From: Entonaema liquescens
Taxonomy: Eukaryota; Ascomycota; Sordariomycetes; Xylariales; Xylariaceae
Assembly (NCBI GenBank): GCA_902805475.1
Contig: CADCSX010000003.1
Coordinates: 372,001 to 436,000, forward strand
Direction of reading: 5' to 3'
Length of the DNA: 64,000 bases
Positions 45,557-54,822 of the stretch are shown here, in pieces (the stretch's first letter is position 1; every line of letters starts with the position of its first letter). A model generated the notes under the pieces. The model was not told the DNA's origin. It saw nothing but the letters and a program-made list of their open reading frames with translations, and ran no database searches. The translations under genes were made by a program, and so were the position numbers.

Positions 45557-46683
45557 TCACGATTCTTCTATCTCAAGCGGTACGTCCGTATCCGAGTAGC
45601 CGTGGACGATCCAATAGCCGGTGATGGACGGCTTATCGGGATTAAGGGTTGGTATATCCCTCCATAGAGCGTCGGCAGGCGGAGAAGGTTGATCCCAATC
45701 GACATCTTGACCTTTCTCTATGAACTTACGCGTCCCAAATGACGTCGTAGGCAAAGCTACACGGCACTCCCGAAGCTGCGGCATTCGTAGGAGTACGGCG
45801 TCAACTTCCCGTAGAATCTCTTCCAACTGATCATATAGCTCTCGTTTTCCTCTTACTTGCAAAGACGGATGTGGGAATATAGGGTCGGTAAGAGTAACAT
45901 ACAGGAACCGCAGGTTGGGGAAGACTTCTGGCATGTGTGCAAATAATGTGAGTTGGTTGTGGTGTTGTATTATAGACTCGTTGGTGGGGTCCCAGCGGAA
46001 CTTCAGATTACAATCCCAATTCAAAAACAATTTGAACTCGACTTGTTTGATGGCCGCTAGATGCTCTGATGGTAAGAGACGAGGAATGCAGACAGCGAGC
46101 TCACCATACTCGATACGAAACCGATTCTCGTGGTACAACACATTGATACTTTCGATATACGCCTGTCTGCAAGTCAAGAGCCAGCCCATGATGCCAAGGC
46201 GGTATCTAGGCAGTAATCTCCAGTCAATTCCCGGATGGCATGGCAACAGCTATCGATTGCAGGCTCCTCGATGTGGAGGCCAACACCCGGGGGATTCATA
46301 TAGAATCGCTCATTCGGATCTCTGCTGTGGCAGACCCAGCCTGACCAGGTCCATACCTGTTTATAGAGAGAGCGAGATATCGAATTATCGAGCGATTCCG
46401 CGTTTGTGTTTAGCGGTTCACCATAGCGGTTCCCTTCATTTTCACTTTGTCGTTTGTACGTAACGTGTAAATCTAAATGTATTACACGTTCGCCGAATGC
46501 TTTAATAAGAACGTTATGCCGGACCTCTGGAGGTAGAGATTTGAAGAACGCGCTGTAGGCTGTAGCCTCTGGTAAGGGCTTTGCTGTTGCAAGGGGCCGC
46601 GGGTCGCTGTCTGAGAGCGTTGGCATGGGCGGTGTCACAGGGCTGTGGGGAAGCGTTGTCGTGGCGGACGAGTTTGCCATCAT
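45557..46683 (-). CDS. DUF7730-type protein, one frame break
   Basis: Minus strand. The first frame (46683 to 46174) gives a disordered Pro/Ser/Thr N-terminus followed by FFKSLPPEVRHNVLIKAFGERVIHLDL, the start of the domain. The second frame (from about 46250 to 45557) continues with RLGIMGWLLTCRQAYIESINVLYHENRF, the signature of fungal DUF7730-type proteins, and ends PLEIEES. The two overlap and differ by one missing base somewhere in 46174-46258. An intron from a GTATGG donor to a GATAG acceptor (107 nt) would be in phase but would delete the coding-like TWSGWVCHSRDP block, so I prefer a frameshift. Function of the family is unknown. The start has two adjacent Met codons. Confidence 0.72.
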
Positions 46684-47345
46684 TAACGCAGATTTGTAAT
46701 GGATTTATGAAAGATAGTGTAAGGATTAATGTGGAAGATGTTGGTGGATGATGATGATGGATCGTAGGGGTTCTAGTGTTCCTTGTGAGGGTTGTGAAAT
46801 TTATATAAATTTAGCAGCGTGCTTCCCTATAATAAGACAAGGTTTCTATTTAATGTATACACCTAGTCTTCTATCGGATAACATCAAATAATCTATTTAC
46901 TGTACGGTGGTGTTTAATGATACAGCAAAAAGTCACAAAGGGAAACGTGACACTTGGAAGAAACCTTCATGATTCTATTAACGGGCTGTTTTATCTTGCT
47001 GACTATACGGTAGGTACGTGGGTTGCATGACTGGATTCATTGGCTAACTGACCTGCCCTGGGTATATTTAACTTGAGAAGCCTGACTCAGACACATTAAG
47101 TGTTGCTAAGATAGTTGGTACTGTACGTGACTGTAGTCCCTTGATCACGCTTTTTGGCATTCTTTTTGAGTCACCCTAGCTGTGAGAAAACATGATTTGC
47201 AAGCAAAATGGTTTCTAAGACGTAGGTAGGTACCTAAGCAGCAATCACATAGCAACTTCACTCTCAGACATCAACTACATCCGGCGATGCTTTTTGTGAG
47301 TATTAAATTGTTCATTAAAATCTAGAGCTAAAGTTCATATCCTCG
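46684..47345. other. Intergenic spacer
   Basis: About 660 bp upstream of the DUF7730 gene and downstream of the SMP gene. A GGTAGGTACCTAAG motif lies near 47225-47239. No gene seen. Confidence 0.45.
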
Positions 47346-47758
47346 TCAGACTTGCTTCTCCTTCTCGTTCTGATCCGCAAGTGACTGTACATGGGCGGCT
47401 GTTGAACCCTTCCCGGGAGGTCCTCTAAGAGCCCGTGCCTATTTCAGAAGTTAGCACTTGTCTTGCAATTTTTGTTTGCTGGTTAAGGGCTGCTTTCCTC
47501 TGCTTTCTGAACTTGGGCTGCGTCCTCCTTGGTTATTTGATCTGCGGGTTTGCGTGCGACTTCGCTAGCCTTGGCGATGAAGTTCTGTTGTCTGTCATGC
47601 TCGCTCTGAGCTACGGCCGCTGGTCCGCCCTTAATTGGCCCGAAGCCGGTGATGTCTGTTTCGGCAGCTGCGAGCTTCGAAGCCTCGGTTTGTGTGATCG
47701 GGTGGCCTTCTACGGCGCGCTGGTGTAGTTCTTCCTTCGGCGGCAACTCGCCTTCCAT
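47346..47758 (-). CDS. SMP (seed maturation protein)-domain protein with unusual splice donor
   Basis: Minus strand, exons 47758-47498 and 47438-47346, about 116 residues. The first exon has GHPITQTEASKLAAAE, then KGGPAAVAQSEHDRQQN and ADQITKEDAAQVQKAE; the second ALRGPPGKGSTAAHVQSLADQNE. This is the seed maturation protein domain, also found in small fungal stress proteins. The acceptor (CTAACTTCTGAAATAG) is good, but the donor reads GAG-GAAAGC, with no GT at any in-phase position. A single T inserted after the first G would give GAG-GTAAAG. So either a base is missing, the donor is mutated, or splicing differs. Without splicing the frame ends after ESSP. The product would be a hydrophilic cytosolic protein. 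Confidence 0.72.
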
Positions 47759-48843
47759 CTTAACGGTCTTGAGTATGGCTTGGGAATTTGAAAATATTGA
47801 TGGAACTATTCGGAAAATATTTAATTATTTCAAGATTTTATTGAACTGCTGGTTTTAAAACTGTGCCGTAGAAATTTATGTTCTCTTATAATTGAGGAGA
47901 TATCTATGATCTCATACCGACGCCGTTCCGTTCAACGTCGTCCCCCGGCCGTTATTTGTGGGTCATTGCCGTAATCAGGTACGTACTGATGTTGATCCAT
48001 CTTGTCTATCAATCCACCAGATTTAGAGATACACTGTAATCTCATACAGGGTTGTTAAATCTTGGGAGATTCTAGCATCTGCACCAGAAACTCTGGGTAG
48101 ACATTGCTTATGCCGCCTGCTCAGCAATAAGTGCGCATCATATGGCTCGAGCGCTTGCCCAAGACCAGCAGTTCAGCGGTTCATCAAGATTGACGTTGTG
48201 TTTTTTTCTCTTCAAGTTAGTCCATTGGATTTATCAGTACACTGCAAGGAACTCACTAGCTATTAAGATATAAAACATGAAGATTATCTTCTAATTATAG
48301 TCTCATTTATGGTCGTTTCTATTATCACGGCCTGATATTTGGTAGACAGCGCTACTAGGTTTCGGGACGAAGTCGTTAAACTACAAACTGTATGTAGAAC
48401 GCAAGCACTAGCAAAGCCCCCTTGAACATATTATAGTAGAATAATGCTTAGGAAGCAGGCTTCATCTATATTTAGACTACATCCCATATTTCCAGCATCC
48501 AAGTAGGACACAAGTTAAGTTCGGCAGTTGTAGATGTTTCCACATATAATACCCGGTTCTCTAGATCCCAGAGATTATTGTAATATAATAGGCTGATTAA
48601 TATTGTTGTAATATACTGTCTTACCCTATAAGGGAGATAAGACCTGCATCACAACCCAACATATGAGGCTAATTATCCTGGCGCCGTATCTTGGCCGAAT
48701 GGGTGGCGGTAAGATCTTATACGAGGGTATTGGTTAGATTTAAAATAAGTCAAGGGAACACTCTGATGGTTACTTCGACGTCTGCTATTGGAACTAACTA
48801 CTCGATTCCTTCGTGTATAGACGTGGGCTGATATTAGAGGAAA
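47759..48843. other. Divergent intergenic region, 1.1 kb
   Basis: Promoter region between the SMP gene (minus) and DUF1996 gene (plus). AT-rich. No supported RNA gene or frame. Confidence 0.4.
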
Positions 48844-50063
48844 ATGAAGTGGCTTTCACTCCTGCTTCACGCTGGGCTCTCCCGGGCCGCTCTTCGATTC
48901 GGATGCTCGACTGTATCTATCCAACGACTAGATCCGCTTGTTGAACCTGGCGCTATTCCATCAGCTCACGTACATCAGATTGTCGGTGGAAATGCCTTCA
49001 ATGCGACGATGACGGGGGATATAGGAGAGCAGGGTAGTTGTACAACTTGCGCCTACACCGAGGACTTCTCCAACTACTGGACGGCGGTGTTGTATTTTAA
49101 ACATGAGAACGGCTCGTACAAGCGCGTGCCCCAGTACCCAAATGCTCAATTAGGTACCGAAGGTCGTGATGCACCTGATATCAAGGGAGGCATGACGATA
49201 TACTATACTCAGAAGGATTTTGACGGAAATGGCGATCAATATATTACCGCATTCCAGCCCGTAAGTTGCTAATCATCAACCCAGCAATATTAGTTATTTG
49301 AAATGTTCAACTAACACACATCTAGGGTTTCCGCATGACAGTCGGCAGCCCCACTACGAATACCCTCGAGGCCGCGAAAGCCAACAAAGGTCTTCGATAT
49401 ACGTGTCTGCAGACGATCTTAACTCGAGGTTACGAGACTCCCGACTTCCCGAAGGAACCATGTCCAGCTGGTATAATGGCAATCCATCACTTTCCCTCGT
49501 TAGTAACATCCTGCATCTGTAATTTCATCCGCTGACCATAGGAAGATGCTGGGATGGTAAGAACCTCGACAGCCCCGATCACCAGTCTCACATGGTACGT
49601 ATAGGAGAAGATTCTCCCACATTTGTCATCAGATATCCTTGAATCGTAAGGTCTAACCTTCTTGCAGTATAATACAAATCCGGGTGCTTTCCGAGAAGCG
49701 GGTCCGTGTCCTGCTTCCCACCCAGTTCGTATGCCTCAGCTCGCATACGAAACCATGTGGAATACGACGCAGTTCGACGGCATGTGGCCGAAAGATGGGT
49801 CGCAGCCCTTCGTCTGGTCATATTCCGACAATCTAGGATACGGAACACATGCTGACTATGTGTTTGGATGGCAAGGTGATTCTTTGCAGCGTGCTATGAA
49901 TGATTCCTGCATGTTCCATGCATGCGGTAGCCCTGGAGCACAGGGCATACTGAAGACGCAGACTGTTGCTGAGATGAACAAATGCGCAGTCCAGAACACG
50001 GTGACCGAGGACACTGAGGGTTGGCTCTCTGAGCTTCCGGGGCAGAATATGCCAATGAAGTGA
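48844..50063 (+). CDS. Secreted DUF1996 protein
   Basis: Four exons, 48844-49260, 49326-49498, 49546-49594 and 49668-50063, encode 344 residues in phase. An N-terminal signal peptide (MKWLSLLLHAGLSRAA) is followed by LRFGCSTVSIQRLDPLVEPG and HVHQIVGGNAFNATM, the start of the DUF1996 domain. Further blocks are CTTCAYTEDFSNYWTAVLYF, FRMTVGSP, CWDGKNLDSPDHQSHM and FDGMWPKDGSQPFVWSYSD. DUF1996 proteins are secreted fungal proteins, sometimes with WSC domains, with unproven enzymatic function. No WSC domain is present here. The third exon is only 49 nt; its acceptor is an AAG four bases downstream of a TAG, needed for phase. Many cysteines fit an extracellular location. Confidence 0.9.
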
Positions 50064-50301
50064 TGCACTAGATGCATCTAGGTATGTCTATGGGGTTGGA
50101 TTTGCGTGTTTAGAATAAATCCGCTTTCAGTCTTAATGTCCAACCGAAACGTTACTTTTAATGCCATCGTTTCAACAAGTCCCCTCTCAATTATATGCTA
50201 ATAATCGTAATTAAGCTCAATATGCCAAAATTCCCATTTTAGATACTAACTTTGCTATAGCGCAAGGGCTATAGTTGCTGGAAGTTGGTTGCGACTTGCC
50301 G

Positions 50302-50643
50302 ATGTTGGCCGGCGTGATGGTGTATCCCGCCAATTTCGCCGAACGGCAACGCCGGGATGACATCGAAAGTCTTGGACAGAGTAACTCTGTAGAACAATTA
50401 GTGCAGATTCTCCTGGCTAGGAGGAACGTTAGATATTCGTATTCGAAGAACTTGCGGATGATGGCTAACGCTATTCAAGCCAGTCAGCCGATCGTTGGTC
50501 TCTCGGCTGGTCCGCCCGGGTTTAACGGCGTGGGCCATAAGTCCTTCGCCGTTTCGGTACCGATACCCAATAATACAGTAATACGGACTGATATTTCATA
50601 TGAAATATACGGCAATGTACTAGACTATCGTCTGACCTTTTGA
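50302..50643 (+). CDS. Unidentified coding fragment beside the decarboxylase gene
   Basis: An open frame that starts at an ATG (MLAGVMVYPANFAERQRR) and ends LDYRLTF, about 113 residues; it is open upstream to 50275. A CTAAC at about 50241 followed by TATAG acceptors suggests that this is the last exon of a gene whose 5' exon is not recognised. It has LVQILLARRNVRYSYSK and GLSAGPPGFNG, without a family I can name. It lies 48 bp before the decarboxylase-like gene, too close for a full promoter if both are real, so it may be a remnant or an upstream part of the same locus. Low confidence. Confidence 0.35.
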   Translation: MLAGVMVYPANFAERQRRDDIESLGQSNSVEQLVQILLARRNVRYSYSKNLRMMANAIQASQPIVGLSAGPPGFNGVGHKSFAVSVPIPNNTVIRTDISYEIYGNVLDYRLTF

Positions 50644-50691
50644 AATCCCCTCCTTCTCCTTTTCCGAGACCCAACGTTATCGAATTCCAAC

Positions 50692-52172
50692 ATGACTTCC
50701 TTGCCCAGTCAATCCCCAATGGACCCAGAAGGACCGACGGGAAAGCTATGCACCTGGGTGGAAAGTCTGAAGTATCAGGATATTCCAGCAGATATCGTAA
50801 CGAGAGCCAAATATCTCATCCTGGACGGTCTAGCGTGCGGCCTCGTTGGCGCACACTTGCCATCGTCCCAGAAAGCTGCTGCTGCCGTCCTAGATCTGGA
50901 AACGGCAAGCGGAACTGCAACTGTCTTCGGCTGGGAGCGTAAGGTCGGACCGCTCTCTGCCGCGCTGCTTAACGGCACCTTTATACAAGGGTTCGAATTA
51001 GACTACTGGCACCGCGATGCCCCTATCCATTCCAACTCCGTATTGCTACCTGCTCTACTCGCAGCGGCTGAGCACTACAGCCATGGTAGCGGGGATGCCT
51101 CAGATTTGCGCTACTCTGGTAAAGATCTCCTGCTCGCCTACGTCATAGGCTGCGAAGTAGGTCCGCGTGTCGGGTTAGGCCTCTGGGGGACGCACGTTCT
51201 CTCTAAGAGGTGGCATTCAGGCGCTATTTTGGGCCGTCGGCTGCCGCCGCTGCGGTAGCAAAACTCTTTGGTCTCTCAGCAGCTGCCATAGAAGATGCGC
51301 TGGGGATCGCGTGCACGCAGGCGGGAGGTTTGATGTCTGCCCAATTTGAGAGCGAGGTTAAGCGGATGCAACACGCGTTTGCCTCGAGGAACGGCCTTCT
51401 AGCAGCAGTGCTTGCCAAAGGTGGCTATGTTGGGATCAAGAAGGTTTTTGAGAGGGAGTATGGCGGCTTTCTAGCGATGTTTAGCTCCGGCAACGGTATG
51501 GAGCCCCAATTCAAACCCGAAGAAGTGTCCAAGGACTTGGGAGTAAAATGGGAGATCGAGGGCATAATGGTAAAACCATATGCTTCGATGGCGGGAACGC
51601 ATTGCACAGTTGACTGTATGGCTGCGCTACGCGTGTTATACCCTAGGCAAACACGAGATTTCTCCAACTTTGAGAGCATTCGTATCGAGATGAGCGAGCC
51701 AGCGTACCATCATGGAGGTTGGAAAGCCGTGCGGCCGCTCACTTCTACTGGCGCGCAGATGAGCAATGCGTATATTGGTGCTGTATACCTGGTTGATGAG
51801 GAAGTGACACCCACACAGTTCCGCAAAGATAGACTTGACCGAGACGAGGTGTGGCGGTTAGTGGATATCACCGCCTGCGAGCATAACCCGGAATACTCCA
51901 AGTCACCAGAAAACAAAGCGAAGACGAAGGTAACCATTACTTTCAAGGACGGATCGGCGTCGTTAAGTCATGAGCAAGGTGCCCCGCGGGGTGTCCAGCC
52001 GCCACTCAGCAATGAGGAGGTACTAGAGAAATGGCATACCGCAACTAAAGGCATTATTGACGAAGAAAGAAGGGTTCGAATTGAGCAAACCGTGCTTACG
52101 CTGGACGAATGCGACGATATCACTGCTATTAGTCGACTTATGGCCGTCCTTACGGTTAACCCCCTACTGTAA
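50692..52172 (+). CDS. cis-Aconitate-decarboxylase-like MmgE/PrpD enzyme, one frame break
   Basis: The first frame (50692-51258) covers the N-terminal half: DIVTRAKYLILDGLACGLVGA, FELDYWHRDAPIHSNSVLLPALLAA and a KRWHSGAI. The rest, to 52172, is in another frame: GPSAAAAAVAKLFGLSA, EDALGIACTQAGGLMSAQ, VKRMQHAFASRNGLLAAVL and MVKPYASMAGTHCTVD. Together about 490 residues, normal for the MmgE/PrpD family. The DAPIHS, VKRMQH and KPYA...H blocks correspond to active-site regions of fungal and animal cis-aconitate decarboxylases, which make itaconate; 2-methylcitrate dehydratases are less similar in these blocks, in my judgement. The break is explained by one missing T in the run at 51227-51230, converting AILG to AIFG. 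Beside it lie a regulator and an aconitase-like gene. Confidence 0.85.
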
Positions 52173-52290
52173 GGATTATATCGTGTTTGATACTAGAGAT
52201 AACTTCGTAATTTTATAGTTCGGGTGGTTTAGCTTGCGCCCAATAGTATGGGCATGGATGATATGGCACAGCTTATCGCTCATCGTCATT

Positions 52291-54371
52291 CTAGACTTGA
52301 TCTAGGAAATCAAAATTGACAGCCCAGTCATAGTCGGGGAACGGTTCATCTAATGGTATCATATCCACGTTACCACCAATGGGAAGCGCGCCTGCTTGTG
52401 CTTCTAATGGCAGTTCGGGTCGCTGAGAGGGATGGGAACCCGCCGTAGTATCTGGGTGTACTGTCACTGGTTAGTATGATCTGATTGATATACGTCTGTC
52501 TGCATTGATTGACTCAATATTCACCTGTCAAAATTCGATTCTGTTCTGAATAAGGGTTTGTCTGCCCACTAAACTCAACCCGCCACCACCAAAAACTGTC
52601 AAAGACGATACTCATGGACAGCCGGCTCCAGATCCGAGAGCCCAAGCTGTCGACCCGCCCATCCGGCAGCCGGTAAATATTCTTGCTTGTCCACATCTGT
52701 CCAAGAATAGTTACACCTCTTGCGCCAAGGTCATCGTTCCAAAGGGATATCCTCTGACACAGATAGATGGCAGAAAAATAGGCCTTTTCGCCGGATGCAG
52801 CGTTCACGTGGCGCACGAGCTCGCTCTTCTGGATTTTAAGGATTGATATGGCGGCGAGGAGTATTGTCTTGTGGATGAACTCTGGACACGCCCCAGCAAA
52901 TCTGTCAGTTTCGTCCTCGGAAGTCAAGGACTCGATTAATTTGCAGGAAACCGTATAAAGCTTGATCAAACCTTCATGGTTGGGGCTCGGCCAATCTAGG
53001 AAGTGATACGCCAAGAGATGGATGCGATAGCAATAGAGGTATATGGTATCTGGTGATATTAGTTTAAGTAGGTTGCGAGTTAGATCAATTCGCCTTATAT
53101 ACTTATGGTAGACTTGACATCTATGGCCATTTCTTGAAACTGTGCGTCAAAAGGCTGATGAAGGGATGCAGTTCGGATGGAGAATCAGATCCAACCGAAG
53201 GGATTAGTCTCACCAAAGAAGAAGTTGCAGTCATCAAAACATTATGCATCTGTCGATAAGACCTGAGATCCTCTGGAAACTGTGCAAGAATATCGCTCTC
53301 CGAGGGCGTGGCCTGGGGAGAGTCTAGAAGGACTAACGGCAAGGTACCCTGACGCAAGCTTGTACTGTTATATATAAGCACATTGATCTCATAAACGAAT
53401 ATTGAACATTTTACTTGCGTGTGGTATGTGATGAGACAATTAAGCCAGAGCTGGGCTCTAAAGGTCCTGGAAGAATGGTCGGTACTGGAAGGTAAGACGG
53501 AAATCTTGACCAGTACCTATTACATGAAGCCCAATTTGCATAGCCAGATGCAAGGCAGTACCACTCAGCATATGGGTCATGTCTTTGTACATGGAGCTCG
53601 TTGGCACGGGCCAGTTGCATAGGAGAATGATGCCTTGGAGGGTCTCCATGGAGCTACTATTATTCTCTAGGGCGAGGAGTGCCATTTTGTTCATGCGCGG
53701 CGCTAGGAAATCCACGATGGCCGTGCCATTGGTATATCGCCTACTGCCAATGAAGACGATTGTCCAGAATAAAAAGCTGGATTTATTATAACAATTATCT
53801 GGATTTCGATCTTGTAGGTTTATCATTGGCAGGATAGGATGGTAATTTTGGAAAAACCTGCGAGGTGGATTAATATTTCAATAAAATCCAGGAGGGAGTT
53901 GGTAAATATCCTACAACTCGAAGCAATCGCTTATTTCCGCACTGCCTAATTCCCATCCATCAAGAACTCGAGATGAATAGGTAACATCTAGGAAATCCAC
54001 GGCTAATGTTCTTTAGATACACATAACGAGGGTGCTGTATTTGCTAATGTCTCGCCGTTCGCGTGGCCTTGACCTGGCGTATAGGATACTGTTGAGTTAG
54101 AAACCTCTAGTGATCGGATAGGCTGGTCAACGCGACCCTTCAGTGCTTCTAGCTCACGCTGTAGTTGCGCCTTGGTTCGCCGGGAACGCGCGTCTGAGCT
54201 AAGAATACAGGGGAGTCTCAGCCGCCAGCACCTGGAGCAAATCTCTGGTGGCTCTGCGGAACATTTTATCTAGGGGTGGAAGTTAACGCTGAGCATTCAA
54301 TTTATCGGGTAGGGCGCGACCTTATGAGCTCTGCATTCTTTGCATGCCCTCTTTCGACGTTGAGGTTGCAT
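52291..54371 (-). pseudogene. Zn2Cys6 regulator of the decarboxylase locus, several frame breaks
   Basis: Minus strand. A zinc cluster (RACKECRAHK, then IKCSAEPPEICSRC and LPC, joined by a 51 nt intron) starts at 54371. The rest can be followed as coding pieces: CFELFFQNYHPILPM, VPTSSMYKDMTHMLSGTALHLA, RTFRAQLWLNCLITYHT, LRQGTLPLVLLDSP, and a C-terminus ending NFDFLDQV at 52291. A GC-AG intron (53418-53365, GCAAGT donor, 54 nt) and canonical introns link some of them. Three frame breaks remain: one base missing near 54005, one extra (or two missing) near 53490, and one missing near 53132. The domain order is that of an ordinary fungal transcription factor. With three breaks it is likely a decaying gene, unless the sequence is error-rich here. 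Confidence 0.75.
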
Positions 54372-54822
54372 GGTATTAAGCTGACAGCCCCCTCAAATCG
54401 CTAGCTATTTGCTTTACGCCTCCTACGTTTTAGTGATGTGGTTAGTGAGATCGTTGTCGCCCGTGCGTGCTGCCTTATGGCCCGAGCTTCCCGATAGAAT
54501 GGGTGGATAGGGCTTTCGAATAACTATGTATGAACTCAGTGATACTCTTGTATCGTGACGATCGAGTAGCCGGGCTACGATCAAACATTCTTATGTTATA
54601 TTCTATATATCACTCGTATTGCAGTGAGAATTAAATATGTATAACAGTCCTAGGTGAAATTATAGAGAGAAGCAAAGTAAAGTAATCCAGTTGCCCCGCG
54701 CTTTACATTCAGGGTCTTTCTTCCCGTCTCGGCTCCGACCTTTTGATTTGTAGTCAAGTCTACATAGTTGTGAGGACATAAATTCTTACTACTTACATCA
54801 TACTCAAACTGACAAGATATAT
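54372..54822. other. Spacer in the decarboxylase locus
   Basis: About 450 bp upstream of the regulator and downstream of the aconitase-like gene. No supported feature. Confidence 0.4.

Noticed and set aside
46258..46364. A 107 nt intron in the DUF7730 gene (GTATGG...GATAG)
   Set aside because: In phase, but it removes a coding-like TWSGWVCHSRDP block; a single-base frameshift is preferred though not proven.
47435..47728. Hydrophobic open frame on the plus strand
   Set aside because: It is antisense to the SMP-domain gene, whose minus-strand frame has clear family motifs.
48470..48600. Weak resemblance to a 5S rRNA (AAGTTAAG...TTCGGCAG)
   Set aside because: Only short patches resemble 5S; the ends do not pair and no full internal control region is visible.
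54007..54023. Intron starting GTGTAT to explain the break in the cluster regulator near 54005
   Set aside because: It would be only 35 nt, shorter than other introns here; one missing T in CATTAG explains the sequence better.
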